A DNA stretch of 64,000 bases from Paguma larvata (lineage: Eukaryota; Chordata; Mammalia; Carnivora; Viverridae): contig CM057823.1 of assembly GCA_030068075.1 (NCBI GenBank), positions 14,108,485 to 14,172,484 of the forward strand, in the 5' to 3' direction. This document shows, piece by piece, positions 42,971 to 55,331 of this stretch. Numbering within the stretch: the first letter of the stretch is position 1; each line of letters opens with the position of its first letter. The notes under the pieces are model-generated. The model did no database searches. It was not told the DNA's origin and was given only the letters and a program-made list of their open reading frames with translations. The position numbers were made by a program, and so were the translations under genes.

Positions 42971-45720
42971 ATCATACACTCACACATACCCACACAGACA
43001 CAGGAAGGAGACGCAGATTCGGTCTCTTTGGTGATGCTGGAAGGAAAAGATCATAAAAATGACTAGGTTTGGACCTCGCAGGGGGATAAGTCAGCCGGTG
43101 GCCCACATGATGTGCTGGTTATTCTCCCTCTGTTCTGCTTCTTTCTCAATCCATTCTCTCCATTCTCTGCCCTGGGACACTGGCCCCTGTAGACTGCATC
43201 CCGGGAGCTCCTCGCTGACTGGCTTCCAGGCGGGTTTGGTCCAGGCAGACAGTGGGGGGGGGGGGGGTGCACCAGAGAGGGGAAGAAGGGAAAATGGACA
43301 ACTGCCTCTATCTTTTTGGTTCCTTCCAGATTACTGACCCGTGGCCACCTTCGGCTCTCCTGGGCTCCAGTTAACTCTATTTCCTCCTTATCTCTCTAGC
43401 CTTAGTGGTGGCAAATGGCTTCCCAAGTCACTAGTTTCTGTATATCTTCATTCTGTTTTTCCCCCTCAATCCCGGCCACACATCTGTAGATAGTCTTTTT
43501 AAAAACCTCTTTGAACCACCTGAGATGAGTTCTGTGTCTTCTCAGACCCCTGAATGGTACATGTGGTTTTAGTTGTCACCAAACAAGTCAAACTTTGGCA
43601 AATGTACTGTCAACATTCGCGATGGTCTTCTCTCGGTCCTGGGAACAAGATCACTGTCAATCCTCTTAGGGCTCCAGATTCTTCTCTGGAGACAGGGGAA
43701 GTTTTCAGTATAGACTCTAAGAAAGAAACCAGGGTCCCATTGGTGAGCAGTTATCTGGTGACAGGTAGAGAGAAATGTAAGTATAGAAAAAGCCAGTAGC
43801 AAATTCCCAGTAAAGAGTCATGGCCAATGGGCTCAAATCAAGTTCAGGTTGGTTAATAGTGACCCAAAGATTGGGAGAAGTTACACTGTTTCCTATTCTA
43901 ACTAATTTTATCAGGAGCTTATTATTTTGCCTCACGCTCTTCCCCCACCAAAAACAAAACCAGAACACAAAAATAATGGAAAAAGTACTCCAAGCTTAAG
44001 ATTTGGCCAGAAAACAGTTAGTGTTTAACTTTGGGGTTGGGGACATCAGTGTCATCTGTTAGTTTTGGTTCATAGTTGTCATCACGTGACTACAGGACAA
44101 GAGGGATTCTGTCCCCTGCAGCAGTCATGGTGTTTTTCTGCCTGCCCTTCCTTTTTTCCTTTTGGAACTCTTGTGTTCTCTAAAAGATCTGTGGTTCTTC
44201 CAACTGAGAGTTCTCACCACCTCTGCCATGAGGACAGGTGCGCAACCCAGTCTGGCTGCTTAGATTATTTGGGGGCTGGCGAGTGTCTGGGGCGGACTCA
44301 AGGCCAATCAGGATCCTTTACTGTTGTAGATATTGGGAGAGAAGCCAGGAGGGCTGTGTAAGCTCAAAGCCATCTCCAGCCGTCTTGCTCTTACAAGGAT
44401 AAAGTCTTTCAGACAAAAGAGCTAAACAGAGTGAGAGATGGAAAGAGAGAGTGCCCATCTTATTCTTCCAACCTCTGAATCCACCATGCCTGTAGTCCAC
44501 TCTTTGGACTTTCATTTATGCAAACCAATGATTTCGTCTTTAAAAAGAGCTAGTGGTTGGGTTTCCGTCCCTGTGCAGTGAAAAGGTCTTGACTACTTCT
44601 CTTAACCTCACGAATGACTAGTGTCAGTCAATTCAAGAAAGTATATTGGTTTTTTCTTAAAGCTTTAAAAAAGAGGGCTCTTGTTCTTTCACCTGTTGCA
44701 GTAGGGAAAGCCTCCTTATATCCATCCCTCTAAATCTCTCCTGTAGCAATTTAACTAGGCTTCCTTTGTTCTTTTCTCAGGGAATGTGCAAAATAGCTGG
44801 TTACCATCTTCCTCAGAGCGATCTTTGTATACACTGAGACATTAATGGGTTACTTTGAAGCCAGGTTCCTCCAGGCTAAGAAATTCTAGTAGCTTAAGTG
44901 TAGCTCAGAGATCTTTTTTTTAGTATATTTCTCTCTGCATTGCAGAATTTTGCAACTCTCATTTGATCTGGAGAGGTGGGGGGGGGTCTAGAAACTAGAG
45001 GTTTTTATTGGAAAAAAAATTGCTCAACCATAAACAAGTCCTATTACTATAATTTCAATACTACACAAATGTTGAAGTAAATAAGGTACACAAAATTTCA
45101 GGCAGAAAAAGCATAAATATGTGTATCTATAAACCACTTTCGGGTTCAGTTTAAAAGCAGATGGTAATTTTCTAGGGATACAGTTAGTGAGTGATTTTGC
45201 CATCCCCTCGACGTGTCGTCGTTGATGTGAAGAAGGAGGTGAGGGTGTCTTTGATGTCTACAAGGTGGAGGCTTTCAGGGGCTCATCGCTGCCCTGCCCG
45301 AGGCTTCATCCTCAAAAACAGAGTTGCTTTTGGCCCCTGTGAAAATACGCTTTTAGAGAATTAGGCCAAAGGGACCAGAATTTCTGGGACCGTGTCTCAT
45401 ACCAGGAAGCCTTAATTAAAGAGTGGGAGGTATAGATTTCCTTAAAGAAAGTCCTTTGTTAAAGATCTATTTTTAACCTTAATGAATGTGCTATTAATTA
45501 AAAAGTCTTTGGATAAGCCCCAAGGACTTGCCATGACATTATTGTCTTCTCCATTTAACCTAGGAACATGATACGAAATGCTTTAAATAGAAAAGTTGTT
45601 ACATTTACAAAGAGCTTTCTCTTGGTAAAATAATGTTCAGAATAATTAACTTTCAATTTGCTTTAATTATTTTTAAACATATATACATTTCCAAACACCC
45701 AGATAGCACACTGTGCTCCA
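42971..45720. other. Unique sequence, no gene recognised
   Basis: About 2.7 kb with almost no recognisable repeats. Contains a 14-G run at 43254-43267. Overlapping frames (43059-43337, 43554-43968, 44065-44515) have no known domain. Confidence 0.5.
43254..43267 (+). repeat. (G)14 homopolymer
   Basis: Fourteen consecutive G residues between cagacagt and tgcaccag. Length may be inexact in any assembly. Confidence 0.85.
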
Positions 45721-45749
45721 GGGAATCTTGGGGGGTGGGGGCAGGGGGG
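45721..45749 (+). other. Possible G-quadruplex motif
   Basis: GGG-aatctt-GGGGGG-t-GGGGG-ca-GGGGGG satisfies the four-run rule with loops of 6, 1 and 2 bases. Structure formation is an inference. Confidence 0.6.
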
Positions 45750-45990
45750 TGGTGGTCCCGGAGATGAGCTGTTCTGTCTCCAGTAACAGTCTTGTGCGTG
45801 TGTCCACAAATGAACCATTGATCAAAAACTCTCCTCTTTTCTGTCACTCCTTCTCTTTCTCTGGCTTCTATATATGTTCGATCATAGGCTTTAGTCATTT
45901 AATCAATTGAATTACTGCCACTTGCAGAAAGAACAGGATCTGTTCCTCGTTAGCTAATTATTTTGAAGCAAATGAAACATTGAGAAAAGT
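45750..45990. other. Unique sequence, no gene seen
   Basis: No supported feature. The opposed short frames at 45653-45910 look incidental. Confidence 0.4.
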
Positions 45991-45991
45991 G

Positions 45992-46170
45992 GTTTGCGTC
46001 CCTGTCTGCACCTTAACATTACCTGCAGAGCTTTTAAAAATTAACCGTACCCTGGTTCCATCCCCAGAGGTTCTGATTTAACAGGAGTAGCAAGGAAAGA
46101 GGGAGCTATTAGTAGTTTTTACACCCCGTCACCATTGTAACTGGCAGTCAAGGTTAGGATTCACTGATTC
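45992..46170 (+). mobile_element. MER5A-like hAT-Charlie relic
   Basis: acctgcagagcttttaaaaat, accctggttccatccccagag, gttctgatttaacagga and caaggttaggattcactga keep the MER5A order. Confidence 0.75.
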
Positions 46171-46204
46171 AGAGACTAAAAGAAAGTCAAAGCAACTCCC
46201 CAGA

Positions 46205-46440
46205 AATCAGTATGGCTTCATGGAAAGAACGCGAGATTCAGAGTTGAGGATTCTAACCCTACCTCTACTCTGTCCACCGTTTGCACTTGCTTAGGTACTT
46301 GGCATCTTTATGCATCATCACTTCATTGGTAAAAGTAGGATAATTATGCCCATTGTACAGAGCTGTTTTGAGGAATAGAAACACCTAGCACATGGGTGAA
46401 CCTCCGTAGCAGGAACAGTTATTAATGTAGCGTGTAACTC
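46205..46440 (+). mobile_element. MIR element
   Basis: gagattcagagttgaggattc, aaccctacctctactctgtcc, tggtaaaagtaggataattat, gctgttttgaggaatagaaac and cacctagcacatgggtgaac. Confidence 0.82.
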
Positions 46441-47215
46441 TGCCTGAAAAATATTTTTCTCCCTGTTCCCCTTGCTTACTTCTGCTGTGCCGACAGGAAT
46501 CCAAATCTGCACCATTCCTGGAGACCCCGAATTCCCCGGATGTGCAGGGATGGCCCCAAAAGCTATACTGAGGTTGCAGTCTTGGGGGTTAGAAATCCAG
46601 ACACCTGTTACTTCCAAGCTTAAATGAGTCTGAAGGTCTGAGTCCAGCTTTTTCACAAACAACTGTGTTACTGTCTCTGTTACTGGAAAGGTCACCAACC
46701 AGCTCGGGCCCCTGCATTTCTTGACTGGTGAAGTGGGTTTGGATTAGATGATCTATTCCACTCTCTTCCAATAACATGAATCTCTGAGCTTTAAAGAGCC
46801 TTCAAGACTCAAATCAGAGAAGCCTGCAAATATTTTTGCCTGTCTACAGGAGAAAATCGTGCCCAAGCATTGTCTGTAATAAGGAGGTCCCATCAAGACA
46901 GTGGACTCTGGGAAACTGGTTCTTTTCACAATTAGCAGTGGAAAGGGGCCCCATCCTGACTTTTGGCTTGGGGACAGAATGCCCAGTAAGTCTCCATGAG
47001 AATAAGTTCTCAGGATTGACCTTAAGATTTTACTTATTATTGAGTCCCTAGGAGATATGGAATAAATTTGCCCATGCAAAATTTAATGTGAAATTGTCAG
47101 GCTGGCTGGTCAAAGGTTTTCACACTGAGTATGCCAAAGTCAGGAATGAGGCAGATCGTCTGATCCCGGGACAACACTCTCAGGACCCCTGCTCTAGGTC
47201 TTATGGCACAAACTC
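46441..47215. other. Unique sequence, no gene recognised
   Basis: Minus-strand frames of 126 and 108 codons (46318-47079) read partly through the MIR and show no known domain. Confidence 0.45.
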
Positions 47216-47219
47216 CTGT

Positions 47220-47790
<571 letters not shown>

Positions 47791-48021
47791 GGTAAGGGTC
47801 CTAGGGACGTTGAGGTATCGCTCTAGGTTAGTGGCAGATGTTGTAGAGGCCACATGGGTGAACTCCCTATGTTTGGCCCACACTGCCATATTCCTCTTTG
47901 CCTGGACAGACGGAGGCCATAGCTCTTTCCTCTACCTCTGACTTTCAAATGGAGAAGCCCAGGGAATTGAACACTGCACTAAGTTCTGATACTGATTCTC
48001 TGATATCAACTGTGTGTCCTC
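47791..48021. other. Unique sequence
   Basis: No supported feature. Confidence 0.4.
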
Positions 48022-48038
48022 CAACCCAATTTAATTCT

Positions 48039-48246
48039 TTTTTATTAATGTTTATTTTTGAGAGAGAGAGAGAGACAGAGCATAAGCAGGAGAGAGGCAG
48101 AGAGAGAGGGAGACACAGAGTCTGAAGTAGGCTCCAGGCTCTGAGCTGTCAGCACAGAGCCTGATGTGGGGCTTGAACCCACGAACTGTGAGATCATAAT
48201 CTGAGCCAAAGTCAGGCACTCAACCAACAGAGCCACCCAGGCGCCC
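48039..48246 (-). mobile_element. CAN-SINE, minus strand
   Basis: Tail complement, GA-rich body, gagatcataatctgagccaa and head complement gagccacccaggcgcccc. Perfect 17-bp target duplication caacccaatttaattct (48022-48038, 48247-48263). Confidence 0.97.
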
Positions 48247-48329
48247 CAACCCAATTTAATTCTAACTAAAAACCTAACGATCTGGAATTAGCATCAGATC
48301 TCACAAGTTAAAATGCAAAGTTCCAGTTC

Positions 48330-48510
48330 TCGGTCTGTTAAGCATCCAACTTTTGGCTCAGGTCATGATCTTGAGGTTTGTGAGTTTGAGCCCCACATCA
48401 GTCTCTCTGCTGTCAGCATGGAGTCTGCTTTGGATCTTCTGTCTCCCCCACTCTCTGCCCCTCCCTCCCTCTTACTCTCATTCTCTCAAAAATAAATAAA
48501 CATTAAAAAA
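48330..48510 (+). mobile_element. 5'-truncated CAN-SINE abutting an L1
   Basis: Lacks the first 20-25 bp of the head; it starts near tctgttaagcatccaacttt, then ggctcaggtcatgatcttga, a CT-rich part and tail aaaaataaataaacattaaa. The tail runs directly into L1 ORF2 sequence with no target duplication visible. Confidence 0.92.
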
Positions 48511-49992
48511 ATCAACAAAAGGGATAAACCTCTAGCCAGACTCATCAAAAGAGAAAGAAAGAGAGGGAGAGAGGACTCAAACAAACTAAAAAGTAAAAAT
48601 AAAAATAAAAATAAATAAAAGAGGAGAAATAACAACTGACCCAGGAGAAATACAAAGGATTATAAGAGAATATTATTAAAAAAGTTATATGACAATAAAC
48701 TGGACAACCTAGAAGAAATGGATAAATTCCTGAAACATAGAACCTCCCAAAACTGAATCCAGAAGAAATAGAAAATTTGAACAGACTGATCACCAGCAGT
48801 GAAATTCAATCAGTGATCAAAAAACTTCCAACAAACCAAAGTCCAGGACAGATAGCTTCACAGGTGAATTTTACCAAGCATTTAAAGAAGAGTTAATATC
48901 TGTTCTTCACAAACTGTTCCAAAAAATAGAAGAGGAAGGAAAACTTTCAATTCATTCTATGAGTACAGTATTACCCTGATACCAAAACCAAATAAAGACA
49001 CTACAGAAAAAGAGAACTACAGGCCAATATCTAGATGAACATAGATGTAAGAATCCTCAAGAAAATATTAGCAAACTGAATCCAACAATACTTAAAAAAA
49101 AATCATTCACCACAATCAAGTGGGCTTTATTCTCAGGGTGCAAGGGTGGTTCAATATTCTCAAATCAATCAATGTGATACATCATATCAACAAGAGAGAT
49201 GATAAAAACCATATGCTCACTTTAATATATGCAGAAAAAGCATTTGACAAAGTACAACATCCATTCATTATAAAAACCCTCAACAAAATAGGTTTAGAGG
49301 GAACACACCTCAACATAATCAAGACGGTTTATGAAAACTCCACAGCTAACATCATATTCAATGGTGAAAAACTAAGAGCTTTTCCCTGAGAGATCAGGAA
49401 TGAGACAAGGAAGTCCACTCTCACCACTTTTACTCAACACATTACTGGAAGTCCCAGCCACAGCAATTAGACAACAAAAAGAAATAAGTAAATAAAAGGC
49501 ATCCAGATTTGTAAGGAAGAAGTAAAATTTTAACTATTTACAGAGGAAATGGTACTCCAAATAGAAAACCCTAAAGACTCCAACCAAAAACCTACTAGAA
49601 CTAGTAAATGAATTCAGTAAAGTTGCAGGATTCAAAATCAATATACAAAAATCCTCTGCATTTCCATACACTAATAATGAAGAAGCAGAAGGAGAATTAA
49701 GAAAAAAAATTCCATCTGTAATTGTACCAAAAATAATAAAACACCTAGGAGTAAACTTAACCAAAGAGGTGAAAGACCTGTACTCTGAAAACCATTAAAA
49801 AACATTGATGAAAGAAATTGAAGATGACACAAACAAATGGAAAGGTATTCCATGCTCACGAATTGGAAGAACAAATATTGTTAAAATGTCCATACTACCC
49901 AAAGCAATCTGTAGATTTAATGTAATCCCTATCAAAATGCCAACAGCATTTTTCACAGAACTAGAACAAGCAATCCTAAAATTTGTATGAAA

Positions 49993-49993
<1 letters not shown>

Positions 49994-50034
<41 letters not shown>
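49994..50034 (+). repeat. (CA)20 microsatellite inside L1 ORF2
   Basis: Pure CA repeat placed after the ORF2 FVWNH-like codons (atttgtatgaaacc). Confidence 0.97.
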
Positions 50035-50035
<1 letters not shown>

Positions 50036-50617
50036 AAATAGCCAAAGCAATCATTAAAAAGAAGAACAAAACTGGAGTTATCACAATCCCAGATTTCAAG
50101 ATATACTACTGCTATAGTAACCAAAATAACACAGTACTGTCATAAAAACAGACACATACATCAATGGAACAGAATAGAGAACCCAGAAATAAACCTATGA
50201 TTATAAGGTCAGTTAATCTTTGGCAAAGGAGGCAAGAATATACAATGGGAAAAAGAGTCTCTTCAACAAATGGTGTTGGGAAAACTGGACACCTACATGC
50301 AAAAGAATGAAACTGGACCACTTTCTTATACCATACACACAAAAAAAATTCAAAAGGATGAAGGGCTTAGGCCCTTGAGTCTCCAAACCATAAAAATCCT
50401 AGAGGAGAGCACAGGCAGCAATTTCTCGGACATGGCAGTAGCAACGTTTTTCTAGATGTGTCTCCTGAGAAAAGGGAAACAAAAGCAAATATAAATTATT
50501 CAGATTACAGAAAATGAAAAGCTTCTTCACAGCAAGGGAGATCATTAACAAAACTAAAAGGCAACCTACTGATGAGAGAAGATATTTGCAAATGACATAT
50601 CCAATAAAGGGTTAGTA

Positions 50618-50642
50618 TTATATATATATATATATATATATA
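50618..50642 (+). repeat. (TA)n microsatellite inside L1 ORF2
   Basis: About 12 TA units. Confidence 0.95.
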
Positions 50643-51570
50643 AGAACTTACACAACTCAACACCAAAACATTAAATAATCCAATTAAAAACTGGGCAGAA
50701 GACATGAATAGACATTTCTCTAAAGAAGACATACACATAGTCTACAAACACATGAAAAGATGCTCAACATCCCTCATCATCAGGGAAATGCAAATCAAAA
50801 CCACAATAAACTATTACTTCACATCTGTCAGAATGGCCAGAATTAACAACTCAGGCAACAGCAGTTGTTGGCGGGGATGTGGAGAAAGAGGAACGCTTTT
50901 GCACTGCTGGTGGGAATGCAAACTGGTGCAGCCACTCGGGAAACAGTATGGAGGTTCCTCAGAAAATTAAAAAACAGAACTACCCTGTGACCCAACAGTT
51001 GCACTATGAGGTATTTATCCAAAGGATACAAAAGTACTGATTCGAAGGGGCACATGCACCCCAATGTTTATAGCAGCACTATCAACAGTAGCCAAATTAT
51101 GTAAGGACTCAAGTGTCCATTGATAAATGAATGGGTAAAGAAGATATGGCATACATATAATGGAATATTACTCAGCCATAAAAATGAACAAAGGCTTGTC
51201 ATTTGCAGCAACGTGGATGGATCTGGAGAGTATAATGCTCATTGAAATATGTCAGTCAGGAAGCGACAAATACCATATGATTTCACTCACATGTGGGATT
51301 TAAGAAACAAAACAAATGACAAAGAAAACAAGAGACAAACCATAAGACAAGCTCTCAACTATAGAGAACAGACTGATAGTTACCAGAGGGGAAGTAGTTG
51401 GGGGCATGGGTGAAAATAGGTGATGGGGACTAGGAGTACACTTACCATGATGCTCCCTGAGCATCATTCTAATGTATAGAATTGTTGAATCACTATATTT
51501 TACACCTGAAACTAATATGACACTGTACGTTAACTATACTGGAATTAAAATAAAAATTTTTAAAAAATTA

Positions 51571-51613
51571 TACACACACACACACACACACACGACACAC
51601 ACACACACACACA
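51571..51613 (+). repeat. (CA)n microsatellite at the L1 3' end
   Basis: Two CA runs separated by a single cgac interruption, directly after the L1 A-rich end. Confidence 0.96.
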
Positions 51614-52609
51614 TGAAAGGTCTCCTTACTTCAGATGCCGGTCACAAGTGTGGTTCCCAGGCTACCTGCACTTCTGTCTGACTGGGCTACAAATTTGGAG
51701 CTTCCCGTAATGTTTTCCAAATTGTTAACTCACGAGAACAACTCACAGAATGCAGGAAAGCGCTATGCTTCCAATCACTGTTTCATTATAAAGGATATCA
51801 ATGAACAGCCAGATGGAGAGAGACACAGGGTGAGCTCGAAAAGTGCCCGTGGAGCAGGAGGTTCTGTCACCGTGGAGTCAGGGCACGTCACGCTCCTGGT
51901 ACATCGATATGTTCACTACCAGAAAGCCTTCCTGAGTTTCGGTGTGTGGAGCTTTTACTAGGAGTTTCATGACATAAACATTGTTGATTACATCGTTAGC
52001 CATGTGATTGATCTCAATCTCCAGTCCCCTTCTGTTCCCTGGTGATTGGGGATTAGGGCTGAATGTTCCAATCCTCTAATTACAGGCCTGATCGTTCTGG
52101 TACGGTCAGCCCCTTCTTGAAACTATTTAAGGTCCCACCTGAGTCAACCTATTAGCATAAACTTAGGTATGTTCAAAAGGAGCTCATTATAAATAACAAA
52201 ATGTACTCCTACTACTCAAAGAATTCAAGATTTTTAAAGCTCTGTGCTAGGAACTTGGGACAAAGACCAGATATATATATATATATTTTTACTAGATCAC
52301 ATGTACCCACATCCTCCCAAACTTGGTCTCCCAAACACAGTGCCTTAGATTCTCATCTTCCCATCCCCCACCATCTACCAGGATAGAGCAATTTGGCAGA
52401 TTCAAATGCAGGCTGCACAACGGCTCAGCTCATTAAAAAAGACATTCTCCTTACCTTCATAGAAAACAGCCTCTGGGTTCCAATTCGGCCTAGTCCCCTG
52501 AGCAATTCTTTTTCTCTCTTGATGTGTGTGGGAAACGTGGCTTCCGGCCAGCCTGGTCCCAACTGGAACTTGCTCATTCCAAGTAACGCAGGAATGAGCA
52601 AGTCTCTTA
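51614..52609. other. Unique sequence, no gene recognised
   Basis: Contains a 108-codon frame (51635-51961) without a known domain and a short (TA)n at 52270-52286. Confidence 0.45.
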
Positions 52610-52905
52610 GTTAATAATACCTAACTTTTGTTTACTGCATTGCAACTTTCAAAATACTTTTACATTTCTACCACAGGCCCCTCAGTAAGCAACCTTGTGA
52701 AGTGAGTAGGTAGGAAAATAATTATTACTATATGATCCTTACAATAAACATTGAGTGTTAATTGAAATATCCATGGATATGCCTAGCACTATTGAAGCCG
52801 CTGAGGGACAAGGAGAAATGAAATTCGGTTCCTGCTCTCATCAGATTGGGGAACCATTGTTCACACAAATGGAGTGACTTGCTCAAAACCATGTGGGTCT
52901 TTTGA
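52610..52905 (-). mobile_element. MIR-like element with an L2-like interruption (tentative)
   Basis: ttactgcattgcaactttcaa, ccttgtgaagtgagtaggtag and agtgacttgctcaaaaccatg look like minus-strand MIR. The middle (agcactattgaagccgctgag, ttcggttcctgctctcatca) looks like minus-strand L2. Confidence 0.5.
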
Positions 52906-53055
52906 CTCTTTTCTCATTGCTTTTCCTATCACAGCATGCAGGAATCTTTCATAAAAAGAGTCCCTGGGCTAGCCCGGGGTGGTCAAGAGGACCCACCAAG
53001 GATACAGTGAGACTTCTCTAGGACGCAGAGGTTCAAGGACATCTTGCACCTGATA

Positions 53056-53470
53056 TTAATGTCCTGTGGCTGCTGTGACAAATAACCACAAACTTGGATG
53101 TTTAAAACAACAGAAATTTTTCTTTTCCCAGTTTTGGAGGCCAGAAGTCTGAAATCACTAGGTGAAAAAATAAAATCACTGTTCTCTGTCTCTTCCAGCT
53201 TCTAGCAGCATTCTCTGACTGTGGCCTCATCCCTCCAATCTTCAGGGCCAAAACAATGAATCACTTCCTACTCCATCTTCACACCAGCTTCTTGTGTGTG
53301 TGTATGTGTGTGTGTGTATGTATGTATGTGTGGTGTGCATGAAATTTCCTTCTGCTTCCCTCTTGTAAAGACATTTAGAACAGCATTTAGGGCCCATTTG
53401 GATAATCCATGGTAATCTCCCTCACCCACCTCAAGAACCTCAATTACATATGCAAAGAGACTTTTTCTAT
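53056..53470 (-). mobile_element. MaLR-type LTR, minus strand
   Basis: tgtcctgtggctgctgtgaca, ataaccacaaacttggatgtt, taaaacaacagaaatttttct, ttttggaggccagaagtctga, gggcccatttggataatccat and aattacatatgcaaagagact in family order. A TG microsatellite (53289-53337) has grown inside it. Confidence 0.85.
53289..53337 (+). repeat. (TG)n/(TATG)n microsatellite
   Basis: Interrupted tgtg and tatg units within the LTR. Confidence 0.93.
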
Positions 53471-54890
53471 AGGGTCTAGGGATAGTTGGGGACCATTCTT
53501 CACTCTACTACCCACCTGCAAACCAAGGTACACTTTGAGAAGAGACCATGAATGTTTATGTTTAATCTCCAGAGGAATTCTGCTCATTGGCCAGAATACT
53601 GGACTTAGAGGAGAATCTGGTACAATGGAGGTCCAGGGAAGGAAAGGTCTTTCACAGTTTACTTGTGCAGAGTTAATAACTATGGAAGGATCTGGTCTCT
53701 TGCTTTTCAGTCTAGGGCTTTTTTTGCCAAAACATTTCCCGCTGAGATCAGAAATGGGGAGTCTGTACATACAGGCCTCCTCTCCTCTGCTATCATTCCC
53801 CTCTTGGGCCTCTCTCCAAAGGCCTGTTATGACTCTATAGGGAAGGAGAAAATTATACTATACCCTTCTTGGTTCTTTGGCGGGTCTAATAATCAAATTT
53901 AACATAGGACAAATTGACAGGAGAAAGACAAATTGAATTACGCATGTATGGGGGTCTCCTAAGAAAATGAGACCCATAGGCAGTCAGGCAATTGATGCTT
54001 ATGTGCTATTCTGAGCTAAGGAGAAGCGGGTAGGGATTTGGGGCTTCAAAGAGGAGGAAGACAAATCACAGGAAGTTGGAAAGAGCACATGTTTGGTAAA
54101 CAAATATTTGCCATGCCACTCAGAGACAATGAGACACAGAGAGGAATTTGATCTCCAGACTCTGCCAAGCTCCCCCCGAAGCTTTCCACACCTTGCCCAT
54201 ATTCTTTGTAGTTATCTCTGGTGATAATTCTTTTCTTGGACCCGGATTCTATTTAAATTCTTTTAGGCAGTTGAGGGAGAGGTAGAAGTTTTTCTTCAAT
54301 CTGTTGGATCTTGATTGCTTTCAGCTCAGAACCGTCCCCTTGCCGAAGTGGCATATTTTAGGGAGCCTTTCTCTGGACCCTATCAGTCACTTGCTTCCTC
54401 AAACCATCGTTGCTGCAGGAGGGACCTTAGGAGGTGGGGCGGGAGGCTCCAGCCTGGTCTGGGATTAGAGAGGGACAGGGTAGAAGCTGTTCATCTGGCA
54501 GTAGGGAAAATCCTGGGTCTGGTCCCAGTAGACCACTGTCAACCATTCCTTCCTTCCTCCACCTCTGAGCAGAGCTCCAGCAGAACTTCCCAGGTGATCT
54601 ATCTCAGCGCTGCCAAGGCTGATGAGCAGCCGGAGCAAAGGCACTGCCACATCTCATTAGAGCCGGGCTCCAAGGTTAGGACTCTGTGAATGCTGAAACA
54701 GAGGAGCCTTTGAAGTGGAAATTCAGAACCCCCGAAGGGTCTTGGTTGTTTAAAAGAAGATTTCCGCCTAGTGACTGATTAGATGGAAATTCTGGAAGTG
54801 TCACATCACACGGCATAAAAGCCAGGTACTAGAGAGCTTGTGTAGAAGGACACACATATGAGAAAGAAACCTTCCCTTCCCCAAACTAGC
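53471..54890. other. Unique sequence, no gene recognised
   Basis: Frames of 143 codons (53409-53840, partly LTR) and 124 codons (54315-54689) have opposed overlapping frames and no recognisable domain. Confidence 0.45.
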
Positions 54891-55137
54891 GACTCCTGCA
54901 GATGTCTGGCCATTCTCTGTCACCCAGGCTGCAAGCCTGGGAGTGCTCTTTCATTCACTATCACTCCTAGTATCTAACTGGTTGGCATATCTTAGAAACT
55001 TGATCTCTGCAATTCAGCTCACAGCAGTCCCTCCCTTTCATCTTCACTGCCCTACTTCTGGCCCTCTTGGCTTCTCCCTTCTTTCTTTTTGGTACAAAAG
55101 TAACATATACTTGTTTCAGAAGGGGCCAAGAGCCAAG

Positions 55138-55165
55138 GAATCCAATAAATACAGCTCTAGGAGCT
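55138..55165 (+). repeat. 28-bp direct repeat, copy 1
   Basis: aatccaataaatacagctc followed by taggagct. It recurs at 56029-56056 with one mismatch. Confidence 0.9.
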
Positions 55166-55189
55166 AGAAAAGACAGGGAAACCAATTGT

Positions 55190-55331
55190 CCTCTAGAACT
55201 ACCTTGATTTGGGTCCAATGAAAGACATTTTGGACTTCTGACCTCCAGAACTGCAAGAGACTAAATGTCTGTAGTTTTAAGCCATACGATTTGTGGTAAT
55301 TTGTTACAGCAACCATAGGAAACTAATACAG
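55190..55331 (+). mobile_element. MLT1-type LTR 3' end fragment
   Basis: ttttggacttctgacctccag, aactgcaagagactaaatgtc, gttttaagccatacgatttg and gcaaccataggaaactaatac match the end of MaLR LTRs. Confidence 0.85.

Larger units (their letters stand above)
48510..51330 (+). pseudogene. L1 ORF2 pseudogene (reverse transcriptase region to C-terminus)
   Basis: Broken by many stops and shifts; the longest intact piece is 49120-49389. It starts around the DKPLARLIK stretch, so the N-terminal endonuclease is missing. The reverse transcriptase region is recognisable from [25 protein letters not shown] wording (about 48960-49035), QVGFI (49105) and [12 protein letters not shown] (about 49230). Two features show it is dead: the Asp expected before AEKAFDK reads Tyr, and the catalytic FADD box reads FTEE near 49534-49545. 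The C-terminal Cys-rich motif survives at about 50860-50925 ([20 protein letters not shown]). An intact ORF2 protein is about 1,275 residues; here roughly the last two thirds are represented in fragments. No ORF1 is present. Confidence 0.93.
48510..51569 (+). mobile_element. 5'-truncated, decayed L1 (about 3.06 kb)
   Basis: Begins in the middle of ORF2 and runs to the 3' UTR end (acctgaaactaatatgacac, ggaattaaaataaaaatttt), followed by a CA repeat. It contains internal microsatellites at 49994-50034 and 50618-50642. No target duplication was identified, and the 5' edge coincides with the SINE tail at 48510. Confidence 0.95.

Noticed and set aside
46318..47079. 126- and 108-codon minus-strand frames as exons
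   Set aside because: The first reads through a MIR. Neither shows a known domain or convincing splice context.
49120..49389. Reverse-transcriptase frame as evidence for an active element or retron-like system
   Set aside because: The fragment is clearly L1 ORF2, truncated, frameshifted and altered at catalytic positions.
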